From the NCBI GenBank assembly GCA_023212725.1, contig JALBYF010000003.1, forward strand, positions 186,001 to 250,000: a stretch of DNA of 64,000 nt. Reading direction: 5' to 3'. This document shows positions 9,017-19,170 of the stretch, piece by piece (the stretch's first letter is position 1; the number at the start of each line of letters is the position of its first letter). This DNA is from Tranzscheliella williamsii (taxonomy: Eukaryota > Basidiomycota > Ustilaginomycetes > Ustilaginales > Ustilaginaceae). The translations under genes were made by a program, and so were the position numbers. The notes beneath the pieces are model-generated. The model saw only the letters and a list, made by a program, of their open reading frames with translations, did no database searches and was not told the origin of the DNA.

Positions 9017-12000
9017 ATGCGATTTCAAGGTGCCGCTCTCCTGACCGCAGCTGAGATAGCCAAGACCCGCTTTCCTTTCCGTTACGTTGCGACGCCCCTT
9101 GCTTGCTCTTGTCCGTCCCCGTCTCTGCTGCGTCTCGTACCGTCGTTTTGGAGCCACCACAGCCGCATTATGTCCGCGTCTTCGGCAGCTGGCAAGCGGC
9201 GCATCGAAGCGATCGGCCGCCATGTACAGCCATCAGCACCGCTCACCACCTCTGCTGCTTCGTCCCAGCCCCGCCCCTTGCCAACCGCAGAAGCATTCAA
9301 CGATGACAGAGAGATGCTTGGCACGTTCACCCTCGGTCCCAATGTCGCCATTCCGGTCTTTCGGCCACAGCAGCCCACCCGTCTCGCATCTCCGCGTCTC
9401 CTTCTCAACCTTGACGATCCAATCGCTCTCGAACATCTCGAGTTTCTCGCCAAAAAGTGGCAGCTCGGCCAGGACGTCTTTCTCCTCTCCGCGCCCGGAC
9501 CCTATGCCCGCAGGCTCACCCTTACCTTTGCCTCCCTTCTTCAGCTTCCTTACGAACACGTCGCCTTCCATCGCGATGTCGGCGAGGCAGAGCTCCTCCA
9601 GACCCGAAGCCTTTCGGCTGGCGGCAACCTTGTCTTCGAAGACGGTCCCGTAGTGCGCGCCATGCGGAACGGCCACCTCTTGATCCTCGAGGGCGTAGAG
9701 AAGGCCGAGCGCGGCGTCACTCCCATCATCAACAACATCTTGGAGAATCGCGAACAGAACCTTGCCGACGGAAGTCACCTCATCCCCGCCGAGAAGCTCG
9801 CTGCCTTCCGCGCCCAAGAGCTCCAGGATGCCAAGCAGCGCCTCGACCCAGCACAAAGCCGATTCATCCCCGTCCATCCCGACTTCAGGGTGATTGCTAC
9901 GGGCGTCCCCGTCCCGCCGTACAAGGGACACCCGCTCGACCCGCCCTTCCGCTCCCGTTTCCAAGCGCGATGGGTAGAAGGCTCCGTCCAGTCTACTGTG
10001 CCCCTACCCGAGTCGCTGTCTGACCACGCCAAAGAGCTCCGCTCTCGATGGACGCAATGGGCCGCCCTGCTGCGCTATCACACCACACTGGCGCAGGGAA
10101 ATGATGTCGTTCCCCCCACTTCCCGCCTCCCTAACCTGCCCGCTACCGCATTGCCTCTACTCACGGACATTGTGAGCCTCTTCCCTCCCATAGCCGAACC
10201 GCCAGCACCGACAACGTCCGAGGCCGACCCGATCGTCCCCAAGTGGCCTAGGGAGAGTGCCGACACCAAAGACGTCAGCATGGCTCCCTCGGTGGTTTCT
10301 CTGCTCGGCTCCGCCTACCCACAGATCCACAGCCTCGACCAAGAGAAGCGCAAGACGCTCGCCTCTCTGCTTCACCACCTTAATATCAACGACAGCTTGG
10401 GCGAGCAAGCTGACCAAGACGCCCTAGCCGCTGCTGGATTCATGGGCTACGTCGTCGACGATATAGAGCGCATAGGCCACGATCGCGCCAAGGTGACCTT
10501 TGTGCACGTCGCTGGTAGCGCCGAGCCTATCCGCCTCGAGGTGCCCTGCGGCCCGCTGCCCTTGGCGCCCGTGCCCCGGCTGGGAGATACGTCGTTCGAA
10601 GGGGCCGATGTCATTATTACCCCGCGTGCTTTGTCCATCTATAGCCGGCTGCTCCAGCTGCATGCGCTCGGGCGGGATATCTGCCTGGTCCCTGCATCTA
10701 AAACGGTGGGATCTGCAGACGCCGTCGCTGCCTCGGCTCATCAGCCCTCGTCGTCCACCACGACCTGCATCTCGCTGATGGCGGCTACGCTGGGCTATGC
10801 GTACGAGTCCGTCTGGCTATGGAAGGACCTGGGGGGCGGCGAGCTGCTCATGCGCCGGAGCACCGCACAGGACGGCAGCACCACCTGGGAGCCTGCGCCC
10901 CTTGTCCGCGGCGCTATGCACGGCAAGCTCATCCATCTTGCCGGTGTCGATGTCCTCGGCCCCACACTCGGCAGTCTGGCGCGGCTGCTGCAGGACCGCG
11001 AGCTGGAGCTCTGGAACGGCGCCCGGATGACCGAGCAGGATCCTTCCGCATCGGCAGCTCTTGCCGACCCGACCATCAAGATCACCGCTGACCAGATCGT
11101 CCCGATCGGTTCCACCTTCCGCGTGGTGGCGACCGCGCCCAAGGCGGCAGGATGGCTGGACGAAGAGGCGAGCACCCTCTTCGCCGTCTGCACGACGCTG
11201 GCCATGGACGATGCCGAGGAACGCCACATTGTCCTTTCGCGCATCGGCCTGCCGGCGGAGACGGCCAGCATCCAGCGCCTGTTCAGCTTCGTCAACCGCT
11301 ACCGCGCCCTTAGCGCCAATCCAGCGCTGGGCCTCTCCAAGTCTCGCCGGCTTGGCACGCGCCAGGTCATCCGCATGGCCAGTCGCCTCGCCCGTTGGCC
11401 CGAGGACGAGGCCAGCGACCTCTACGGCCTCCTGTGGAGGTCGCTCCTCGTCGACTTTCTCCCGCTCACCGTCCGCGAGGTCATCTCCAACATCCTCTCC
11501 GACTGCGGCATCCAGAAGCCCGGCAGCGAGGGTGCCTTCACCTACGTCCCCCGTATCTGGCTGCAGGACCCGCGAATTGTGGATGCTTCCGACACTGCCG
11601 CCCCCGCCGGCTATCTCGAGTTCGACGTCAGCGACGGCTCGGACCGCGCCTATCCGTGTCGGAGGATTGCTCGGTACGACGTAGCCGGGCTGGACCCCGA
11701 AGGCAAGACGTTGGTGCCCGACCTAGGCGGGAGCTTCTACAACAATGCGCAACAGAGCGCGCTGATCTGCTCGTTTGCGGAGGATCTGGAAGTGCTGGGC
11801 GAGCACCTGCTGCTGATGGGTTCGCAGGGGACGGGCAAGAATAAGATCATCGACCGGACGCTGGAGCTGCTCGGGCGGCCGCGCGAGTACATCCAGATGA
11901 ACCGCGACTCGACGGTCTCGGGGATCCTGCAGCAGATCGCGCTCGAGGGCGGGCAGATTCGGTACTACGACTCGCCGCTGGTGCGTGCGGTGAAGCTGGG

Positions 12001-13819
12001 CCGCGTGCTGGTGGTCGACGAGGCGGACAAGTGCTCCACGGCGGTCTCGGCCGTCTTCAAGAGTCTGGCCGAGCGCGGCGAGTTGAGCCTCCCGGACGGC
12101 CGCCGCATCCGCCCCGCCTCGGCAGCGCGCCGCGCCGCTGAGGGCGACATTGTGGTCCATCCGCGCTTCCGCCTGATCCTCCTCTCCAACCGGCCTGGCT
12201 GGCCCTTCTTTGGCAACAACTTCATCGAGGTCATCGGCGAGGGCTTCAGCTGCTACGCCGTCTCGAACCCGGACATTGAGTCCGAGGTGCGCCTCCTGCA
12301 GGCCGCCGCGCCCGATGTCCCCGTCGAGCTGCTGCGCAACCTGGACCTCGCCTTCCACGACCTGCGCGACGGATTCGAGGCGGGGCTGATCAACCATCCT
12401 TACTCGCTGCGCGAGCTGCTGCATCTGGTCGCGCACATGCAGCAGTACCCGGACGAGAGCCTCTCGTCGGTGCTGCTCAACACGCTCGCCTTCGACCTGC
12501 ACCGGCCCGAGAGTCTGCGCTGGGTGGTGGAGACGCTGCGCAAACGCAAACTGCCTATCGAGGCGCTCTCGCTCGAGGTGCTGCGAGAGCAAGATCTCGA
12601 GCGGCTGCGTCAGGAGGGGGGTTCGCAGCTCAAGGCGGACTTTGTTGCGCGCGAGGCGTTCGACCCGAAAAAGTGGGGCCGGGAGACGCATCTGGACAAG
12701 CCCAAGGAGGGCGAGGTGGACCGGGAGAATCAGCCGCACGTAGGCGGCAACCGGTGGCAGGGCGGGACGGGCGGGCGTGACACGCTGGGGTTGGGCGGGC
12801 GGGGCGGGTACGGACGCAAGTACAAGGGGCATATGATTGCGCAGGTGAGCGACGAGCTGAAGCGGGATGTGCCGGAGCAGATCAAGAAGGAGGCGCGCGA
12901 GATGGCGCGCGCTGCGCTGGAGCGCGAGCTTACGGCCAACGGACTGCAGCCGCACGAGGCGGTGAATCTGCACGAGATGAAGCAGAAGGTGGCGACGCAG
13001 GTGCAGCATTTGCGCAATGTGCTGGACGAGCTCAAGGCGCGGCGGCACGAGCGTGGCTGGCGCAGCCGGCAGCAGGAGGGCGAGCTGGACGAGCGCCGGC
13101 TGAGCGACGGCCTGGCTGGCGAGCGCGCCATCTTTAAGCGGCGCCACGAACTCCCCCCCGACCCCGGCGCGCCGCAGCTCCGCCCCAAACGCATCCGCAT
13201 CGTCCTCGACCTCTCGGCGAGCATGTACCATATGCAGTACGACGGCCGCCTGGACCGCCAGCTCGAGGCAGCCCTCATCGTCATGCAGGCCTTCGCACGC
13301 CTCGACGACCAGGCCCGCTTCGCACTCGACATGGTCGGCCACAGCGGCGACCAGGACATGATCCCCCTCGTCCCCCTCCACCACCTCCCCAAGTCCGACG
13401 GCGACATGTACAAGATCCTCCGCGCCATCGTCAGCCACACCCAGTACTGCGACTCGGGCGACAATACGCTCAAGTGCATCGAGAAGAGCATCCGCCAAGT
13501 CAAGCGCAACCCCGCCGACTCCACGGCCGACTCCACCGCCGACCCCACCGCCGACGCCACCGCCGCGTCGGAAATGGACGACTACTTTGTCATTGTTCTG
13601 TCCGACGCCAATCTGTCGCGCTACGGGATCTCGCACCAGCGGCTCGCGCAGGTGCTCGCCGTCGATCCGGCGGTCAAGACGTCGCTCATCTTTATCGACA
13701 AGGGCGACGAGGCGGTCTTTCTGGCCAAGCAGCTGCCGACGCACGCGCACGTCGCGCGCGAGACCAAGGACATCCCGCGCATCCTCAGCAACATCCTCAC
13801 CAGCATGGCGCAGAGCTAG
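9017..13819 (+). CDS. VWA8-like AAA+ ATPase with C-terminal von Willebrand factor A domain
   Basis: This 1600-residue intronless protein has the layout of VWA8, a mitochondrial matrix-side dynein/midasin-type AAA+ ATPase. The first 60 residues are basic and hydroxylated with few acidic residues, fitting a mitochondrial presequence. A first AAA module (about 130-330) lacks a normal Walker A (it reads APGPYARRL) but keeps the family's ILEGVEKAERG segment. A second module (about 540-720) is also degenerate. The third (about 900-1110) is intact, with Walker A GSQGTGKN near 933 and Walker B VLVVDEADK. A charged linker (1200-1390) leads to a VWA domain whose MIDAS motif is DLSASM. Low-complexity repeats of the type ADSTADST are inserted in the VWA domain near 1500. 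The human protein is longer (about 1900). The gene ends 100 bases from a convergent neighbour. Confidence 0.9.
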   Translation: MRFQGAALLTAAEIAKTRFPFRYVATPLACSCPSPSLLRLVPSFWSHHSRIMSASSAAGKRRIEAIGRHVQPSAPLTTSAASSQPRPLPTAEAFNDDREMLGTFTLGPNVAIPVFRPQQPTRLASPRLLLNLDDPIALEHLEFLAKKWQLGQDVFLLSAPGPYARRLTLTFASLLQLPYEHVAFHRDVGEAELLQTRSLSAGGNLVFEDGPVVRAMRNGHLLILEGVEKAERGVTPIINNILENREQNLADGSHLIPAEKLAAFRAQELQDAKQRLDPAQSRFIPVHPDFRVIATGVPVPPYKGHPLDPPFRSRFQARWVEGSVQSTVPLPESLSDHAKELRSRWTQWAALLRYHTTLAQGNDVVPPTSRLPNLPATALPLLTDIVSLFPPIAEPPAPTTSEADPIVPKWPRESADTKDVSMAPSVVSLLGSAYPQIHSLDQEKRKTLASLLHHLNINDSLGEQADQDALAAAGFMGYVVDDIERIGHDRAKVTFVHVAGSAEPIRLEVPCGPLPLAPVPRLGDTSFEGADVIITPRALSIYSRLLQLHALGRDICLVPASKTVGSADAVAASAHQPSSSTTTCISLMAATLGYAYESVWLWKDLGGGELLMRRSTAQDGSTTWEPAPLVRGAMHGKLIHLAGVDVLGPTLGSLARLLQDRELELWNGARMTEQDPSASAALADPTIKITADQIVPIGSTFRVVATAPKAAGWLDEEASTLFAVCTTLAMDDAEERHIVLSRIGLPAETASIQRLFSFVNRYRALSANPALGLSKSRRLGTRQVIRMASRLARWPEDEASDLYGLLWRSLLVDFLPLTVREVISNILSDCGIQKPGSEGAFTYVPRIWLQDPRIVDASDTAAPAGYLEFDVSDGSDRAYPCRRIARYDVAGLDPEGKTLVPDLGGSFYNNAQQSALICSFAEDLEVLGEHLLLMGSQGTGKNKIIDRTLELLGRPREYIQMNRDSTVSGILQQIALEGGQIRYYDSPLVRAVKLGRVLVVDEADKCSTAVSAVFKSLAERGELSLPDGRRIRPASAARRAAEGDIVVHPRFRLILLSNRPGWPFFGNNFIEVIGEGFSCYAVSNPDIESEVRLLQAAAPDVPVELLRNLDLAFHDLRDGFEAGLINHPYSLRELLHLVAHMQQYPDESLSSVLLNTLAFDLHRPESLRWVVETLRKRKLPIEALSLEVLREQDLERLRQEGGSQLKADFVAREAFDPKKWGRETHLDKPKEGEVDRENQPHVGGNRWQGGTGGRDTLGLGGRGGYGRKYKGHMIAQVSDELKRDVPEQIKKEAREMARAALERELTANGLQPHEAVNLHEMKQKVATQVQHLRNVLDELKARRHERGWRSRQQEGELDERRLSDGLAGERAIFKRRHELPPDPGAPQLRPKRIRIVLDLSASMYHMQYDGRLDRQLEAALIVMQAFARLDDQARFALDMVGHSGDQDMIPLVPLHHLPKSDGDMYKILRAIVSHTQYCDSGDNTLKCIEKSIRQVKRNPADSTADSTADPTADATAASEMDDYFVIVLSDANLSRYGISHQRLAQVLAVDPAVKTSLIFIDKGDEAVFLAKQLPTHAHVARETKDIPRILSNILTSMAQS

Positions 13820-13919
13820 GCCGCTCCACACCTCCGCAGAGCCAATTAGACGCCGATGACGGACGGTAGAATGGTACGAATTGGGTGAGCATTCAGGGTG
13901 TGTGCGCGGCGTGGCGGGG

Positions 13920-15511
13920 TCAGGCGAGGGGGGGTGGGGGGTCGAGCTCGTCGAGGCGGGCGCGCGCGGCGGCGACGGCGCGGTGTACGTGGTAGCGGGA
14001 GCCGACAGCGAGGGCGAGAAGGGCGGTGCGGCGGTCGGGGAGGTAGAGGGCGGGGATAGGGTGGAGGAAGGAGAGGAGGAGGTTGGTTGCCTGCCAGTCC
14101 TCGTCGAGGAGGAGGCAGGGGACGAGGGGGGAGGTGGGGGTGTGGGGGAGGTCGAGTTTGGGGCGTGGCTCGCGCAGTGCGGCGCGCAGGACGGGCGAGA
14201 AGATCGACGGGTTCTGGGGCAAGCCGGGGGGGTCAGCTGTCAGCGCGGAGTGCGCACCGGCGCCGCGGCGTGCAAACTCACCCAGGCCGCACAGGGAAAC
14301 GCAACACCATCGCGCGAGCGGATGACCAGATCCTGATCGCGACGCCCCACCGGCGCAAGACAGTCCCAAAACGTCCACACCGTGCTCTCCCGCAGCGTCG
14401 TCGTCAGCGCCACCGCCTCCATCACCTCGCACCGCGGCGCGCTCCACCCCGCCCCCGCCTTCCCCGTCGCCTCTCCACCGCGCTGCTCCGGCGTCAGCTG
14501 CGACCCCTCGCTCCGCACCTCGCTCCCCTCGCCCTCCCCCGCGCTCCCGCCCGTCGTCCACGCCGCCGGTGAGCGCTGCCCGTCAACAACCCCCGCGCAG
14601 CCATACTGAGCAACAGTCTCCGGCCATGCACGAGCGTGCGGCCTTGGAAACTCTGGTGCCGGGTAGAACGACGCCGGACTGGCCGGCGCAAGCCCCACGC
14701 CATACGGCGGCAGGCAGCGCGATGCAGCCGCGTCGACGACCGCCGGTTCGCCATCCTGCTGGGGCCGCGAGGCGGCGCGGGCCGTGCGTGCGGGTGGATG
14801 TGCGCGCGCGGGCGCCGCTTTCTTGGCCGCCTTCTTGCGCACCGCTCCCTTCTTGGCCGGCTTGGGAACCGCCACTGTGCCCGTCTTGGCCTCGGCAGCA
14901 GAGCGCACTTCCCTCCTTGGCAGGACTCTGATCTCGGCCCTCTGCTTTTTCGTTGCGCTCGTGGCAGGTGCCGCGCCCGGTCCGTGCGTTAGGGTTAGCA
15001 CGGCATCGCCAGCCGACGCCGGTGCCTGTCCTGTGCCATCGCGAAGAGCGGACGGCGCGGCGGCCGGAGAGGAAGAAGATGGCAACGGGTCAGCGGAAGT
15101 GGCGCACCGCTCGGCGCCCATCTGGACGTGCTCGTTGGCTGCCACAACGGCGCCGACAACGGCGGGGCTGTTGTTCCGGCGGCTGGTCTCCTCGCCAGGC
15201 TGCGGCGCGGCGGTGATGTCGTCGTCGTAGACCGACCCGGGTGCATCGGCCGACGAGGACGCGGGCGAGGCGGAGCGTTCCTGGCCCCCCGCGGGCTGGG
15301 CGCCGATGTACCGCTCGTCGCTGGCCGCCCTGCCCGCCTCGGCTTCGGTCGGCGTTACCCATGCCTCGTCGCAAGAAGCGCGGCCAGCATCTGCGGTTGC
15401 GTCAGCAGCTCGCGCGGCGGTCTCCTGGTCGAGACGAGGACGGTGGCCGTCCAGTGCGTCCATGTCGTTTCCCAGCTCAGCCGTATTCCGGCAGGAGGCG
15501 AGGGTCGTCAT
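13920..15511 (-). CDS. BTB/POZ-like domain protein
   Basis: Two exons (15511-14282 and 14213-13920) are joined by a 68-base GTGAGT...CAG intron in phase 0, giving about 507 residues. The spliced C-terminal 140 residues read like a basidiomycete BTB/POZ domain: DLVIRSRDGVAFPC, then after the splice NPSIFSPVLRAAL, a helix-rich LLSFLHPIPALYLPD stretch and an ending ARARLDELD. The splice falls inside this domain, which supports the intron. The first 270 residues are disordered and rich in Ala, Ser, Asp and Thr; a basic Lys/Ala-rich patch (around 220) resembles nuclear-localisation or histone-H1-like tails. The start is placed at MTTLASC (15511). The frame is open to 15883, but that extension is Pro/Ser-rich and unlikely. 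The partner and process are unknown. Confidence 0.7.
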
Positions 15512-16906
15512 TGGTAAAAAGCTTGCTCGGGCACCCGCAGAACGCAGCAAAGCAGCGCGCTGGCCAGGCAGCGGTGTGGTGGCTGTTAGCGTGGTGAGCG
15601 CAATCGAAACCGGTAGGGTAAGAAGGCAGGTGGCGTAGCCAAGCAGCGGACTAGGGCGAGGGGACGGGGGCGCGTCGACTGGCCGACTGCTGCTACGCGT
15701 GGCGGGGGAACTGGGGGAGAGATGAAATGGAGCTTGGTTGCGAACGTGCAACGCGGGCTGCACGCTGAAGGAAGATGAACCAGGGTCAGCTCGCACGGCG
15801 TTCGGGGGGCGGCTGTGCGCAAAAGGACGAGGCAGCGGGTTGGCGATGGCGATGCCTGACGATGGGCACTGCAACGCAAGCACGGCGACACGCGCGCGGA
15901 CGCGACGGCGCAGCGGCAGAAATCCACCGAGCGGCGGCTACGCGGGTGGCACTGACGAGGGTAAGGACGGAGGACGGAGGAACAGTGGGACCCAGCCCGC
16001 TCGGTTACGCTCTCCAGCGGCTAGACGGACTCGAACCTGGCGAGATGAGCCACAGAAGGCCGTAGAAGGGCGGCGCTCGGAGTGACCTGCTGGCGTGCCT
16101 TCATACTCGAACAGCGGCGGCGGCCGGCAGGCACGGAAGCAGCGGCCGTCCAGCGTGGGTCGCGGAGGATGAGGTTAGGTCTTTACCCTGGCAGGCGGGC
16201 TTCGACCACAAGAGTGTATCCGCCAGTGAAAAGGACAGCGCAATAGCCCGCCACGAGCCGGTACCGCGGTGTGGTCCTAGCTCTGGATGAGACTATTGGC
16301 AGCAAGCTCAGAGCCTCTGCGCGGCGGAGGGAAGCTGCGACGCGGGCAAATGAGGTGCAAAGGGAGCAGGTGCTAACCCGTGCATCTCCCCATCGTAGCA
16401 GTTAATGAAGCAGCTTGACGACGCCGCTGGTAAGTGGCTCCCATAACGATCTGGCCGTCTGGAGAAGGCGGGTCCCACCGTAACTCTGCCGGTGCATCTG
16501 GACAAGCCAGCTCACAGACTTATGAAGGCAGAGAGCAAGAGTCGATTCCCACGATGGTGATACAATCCAGGACGCGCTTCCGTGCTTCCCGGCTCGCAGC
16601 CCATGCAGGCAGTGCGCCGAGCTAGAGCGTAACGGCACTGCGAGCAGGCACAGCCGCCCATCCACACACGACAAAGACAAGAGACACATCGACCGAGCCG
16701 ATTGCGAACGGACGTCCTTGGCAAGGGCCATACCGTGCAACACGCCACACACGCGCATACACGAAGAAATGTAAATGGGCAAAAGATACAGTAGGATACT
16801 CGTCATCAAGGCTGACATGGGTGGTATGCAAAGGCGCTAAGGCCAGAGGATGGCCATGCACGGGCGTCGAGAATGCATCAAAAGCTGAGCTAGGTACGGC
16901 GCGCCT
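15512..16906. other. 1.4 kb intergenic stretch
   Basis: No supported gene. The part next to 15511 is the promoter side of the BTB-like gene; the rest lies downstream of the SDR gene. A tRNA-like TTCGAGTCC motif on the minus strand near 16030 does not fold into a T arm. Confidence 0.45.
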
Positions 16907-17833
16907 CTAAGGCTCGGTAAGGGTCATGCCGCCGTCGACGTTGATGACCTGTCCGTTGATGTACTGGCAGCTGACGAGCCACTGCGACGTGGCGATCATG
17001 TCTTCCGGTTTTCCGGGCCGGCCGGCAGGGAGGGGGAGCTCGGGCATCTTTTCGCGTAGCATCTGGTCAGAGCGGTTGGTCTCGTCGTCCTTGTCGCTGG
17101 CCGTCATCTGCGACGGGAAGATGCCGGGAGCGATGCTGTTGACGCGGACGCGCGCCGTGGTGGCCGTGGCGAATTCAAAGGCGAGCATTCGGGTAATGTG
17201 GTGAGCTGCCGCCTTGCTGGCATTGTAAGAGACGTGCTTCTGCGACTGCTTGACCTCGCCAGAAACGCTGCCAATGTTGATAAAGGTGGAGCTCCAGCCT
17301 TTGGCTGCCTCGGTACCCTTGGCGAGCAGCGGCAAAAAGGCGAGGCCGAGGAAGTACTGGGCATAGGCGTTGGTGCGGAAGAGCGCATCCCAATCAGCGG
17401 GCGAGTTGCTCTCGAGCGACTTGCTGGCAAACTCCTCCGGAGAAAGCTTTTGCAGTTTGTGCTCCGGATGGCTTTCGCCGGACAGATCCGCCGTGTTGGA
17501 GCCCTGGTTGAGCGGACCCACCTGGCCGGCGTTCGAGATGAGGATGTCGAGCTTCTGCTCGCGCTTGCCAAGCTCCTCGGCTAGCCTGAGGCAATCTTCC
17601 TTCGACGAGACATCGCCCTGCAGGGCAATGATGGGATGCTGCTCCGAGCCATATACCTTGGCTGTTTGCTCTAGCACCTCTAGCCTTCGGCCGACAATGT
17701 AAACCTTGGCTCCCGCTTGGCTGAGGCCTCGGGTGTGCATGAGGCCGATACCGGTGCCTCCGCCCGTGACGAGGGCGACCTTGCCGGTCAGGTCGAAAAG
17801 GTGAGCAGGGGTGTAATCTTCCGTGGCCATCAT
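16907..17833 (-). CDS. Short-chain dehydrogenase/reductase (SDR, classical type)
   Basis: This is an NAD(P)-dependent oxidoreductase of 308 residues. The cofactor motif TGGGTGIG is at residues 23-30, followed by a GRR sequence at the end of the second strand, which favours NADP. The NAG motif is present as SNAGQVG, the catalytic serine as NIGSVSGEV, and the catalytic Tyr/Lys as YNASK. The C-terminal half keeps RVNSIAPGIFPSQM and the family end VDGGMTLTEP. An insertion of about 40 residues after the NAG motif makes it longer than the 250-residue norm. I start at the MMATED methionine (17833); the frame is open further upstream but that part is Pro/Ser-rich. The substrate cannot be deduced. A TATAAGG box lies about 70 bases upstream. 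Confidence 0.88.
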   Translation of the reverse strand: MMATEDYTPAHLFDLTGKVALVTGGGTGIGLMHTRGLSQAGAKVYIVGRRLEVLEQTAKVYGSEQHPIIALQGDVSSKEDCLRLAEELGKREQKLDILISNAGQVGPLNQGSNTADLSGESHPEHKLQKLSPEEFASKSLESNSPADWDALFRTNAYAQYFLGLAFLPLLAKGTEAAKGWSSTFINIGSVSGEVKQSQKHVSYNASKAAAHHITRMLAFEFATATTARVRVNSIAPGIFPSQMTASDKDDETNRSDQMLREKMPELPLPAGRPGKPEDMIATSQWLVSCQYINGQVINVDGGMTLTEP

Positions 17834-18345
17834 GGAGATCTCGAGTGTGGTAAGAGAGTGTGTCCAGGGGTGGATGGGTGTCGGATGGCCACCACGGTCC
17901 TTATAGCCAGCAGAAGGACCCGGGCGGAGAGGGGGAATTCGAGAGGCGGGGTGCCATGACGGCGAGGCTGACAAAGACGGCGGGCTTGATGACCAGACGT
18001 CAGGCCTAAGCGTCATTCACATTTTGTTAAGGTGGCCGTGCGAAGAAGGTGAGTGAGTGGAGGTCGAGATTGAATCTGAATCACATCATGATTCAATACC
18101 AGTCGAAAAGCAGGTAGAGTGACATCGGCCCTGAGTCAGCGAGAGCACATCTCGCAAATATAGCGGCTTGCTCGCACGAGAAAAGAAGAAGACAGTATGG
18201 ATGATCGAGTGGGTGCTCGTGCTCGTGCCCGTGGGGCTGTGTTGATTAGTACTGCATGAACGGGTCTATTGTATCATCCAGTTCGCTGTCGCCGAGTCGC
18301 AAAGGATGTGCTGCTGAGCGTCAGGCGTAGAAGTGTGAGCTTGTA
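17834..18345. other. Intergenic stretch upstream of the SDR gene
   Basis: No gene is seen. It contains the SDR promoter (see TATA-like box) and the 3' flank of the small membrane protein gene. Confidence 0.5.
17899..17905 (-). promoter_or_regulatory. TATA-like box of the SDR gene
   Basis: TATAAGG on the minus strand, about 66 bases before the proposed SDR start codon. Position and sequence fit a core promoter element. Confidence 0.45.
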
Positions 18346-18750
18346 TCAATGTCGACGATAGCCGTCGTCGTCATCGTCGTCGTACTTTGTTGGATGGTCG
18401 GTGGGTGGGGGAGGGTAGCTGTCTCGAGCGTCCAGATCGTCGTAGAGATCGTGCTCGGCAGCGTTGATATCAAACGCTTCGGCTTCGTCGTCCCTCATGC
18501 GTCCGTAGGTGGAGCGGGTTGGGGCGCTCGAGGTGTTGCGAGAGAAGAGACGCTTGATACGCTCGCCCAGCTCACGCCGGGCATTGTCGCCAAGACAAGA
18601 CGAAAGAGCGAACCAAGCGACGGCCAGTGCGGCTCCCACGCCGAGAATGATCCACAGTGGCAGCAGCGAGGACATCTCGTCGCCATCCGCCGCTCGCTTC
18701 GCTACGAGGTGCGGCGCCATCATCCTGCCCGACACGGCCGGCAGTTGCAT
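18346..18750 (-). CDS. Small single-pass membrane protein with acidic tail
   Basis: This 134-residue protein has one clear membrane span at about residues 29-52 (LLPLWIILGVGAALAVAWFA). A cytoplasmic-type basic stretch follows (RRELGERIKRLFSR), then a tail rich in Asp, Tyr and Pro that ends in six consecutive aspartates. No cleavable signal peptide is obvious, because the N-terminus before the span is polar. I do not recognise the family. Third-position bias and the coherent membrane-plus-tail layout suggest a real gene. The start at 18750 is the first ATG; two further methionines (residues 10-11) are alternatives. Confidence 0.6.
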   Translation of the reverse strand: MQLPAVSGRMMAPHLVAKRAADGDEMSSLLPLWIILGVGAALAVAWFALSSCLGDNARRELGERIKRLFSRNTSSAPTRSTYGRMRDDEAEAFDINAAEHDLYDDLDARDSYPPPPTDHPTKYDDDDDDGYRRH

Positions 18751-19170
18751 CTTGTTTCCACTCAGAACACCGCCTGCGCAGAAGGGAGTAGAGTGGCAAG
18801 CGCCCCAACCGCAGCAGCGTTAGATCGTCCGGGACGAGCGCAAACCGCATCGCTTCGAACCCTTTTGGTTCTCCCGATTCAGGTATGGATCGGGCCATAC
18901 CTGACGAATTTAACATGTGCACGATCTAACACGTCTACGATTATATAAGGCGCGGTAATCGATTGGCGTTCTTCGTTCGCCATGCTGAGTTGTTCGGTGG
19001 AATGGTATCCTCATCACCGCTTGCGAAGAAAGGCATCGTCTTGCACTCTGCTTGCCTCTCATCCGTACAGCAGCGCGTTGCCCTACCGTCTGCTCCGTGC
19101 AACACAGATCTCTGCCGCCAGAGCCGACATGAGAAGCGGCCGCCAAGTGTAAGACTAGACATCGATCGGA
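18751..19170. other. Divergent promoter region
   Basis: This 420-base stretch separates two divergent genes, the small membrane protein (-) and the mitochondrial carrier (+). Apart from a TATA-like box for the + direction I see no coding sequence. Confidence 0.5.
18942..18949 (+). promoter_or_regulatory. TATA-like box upstream of the carrier gene
   Basis: TATATAAG on the plus strand, about 220 bases before the carrier start codon. It fits a core promoter with a moderately long leader. Confidence 0.4.

Noticed and set aside
9233..9964. 243-codon minus-strand frame opposite the VWA8 N-terminus
   Set aside because: It is opposite conserved coding sequence and has no recognisable motif.
11723..13831. 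702-codon open frame on the minus strand opposite the VWA8-like gene
   Set aside because: It lacks domains, is rich in Arg, Val, Leu and His in a mirrored codon pattern, and lies fully opposite a clear gene. It is a by-product of the strong third-position G/C bias.
16020..16045. tRNA-like TTCGAGTCC on the minus strand
   Set aside because: The flanking bases do not pair into a T stem and no acceptor stem is found.
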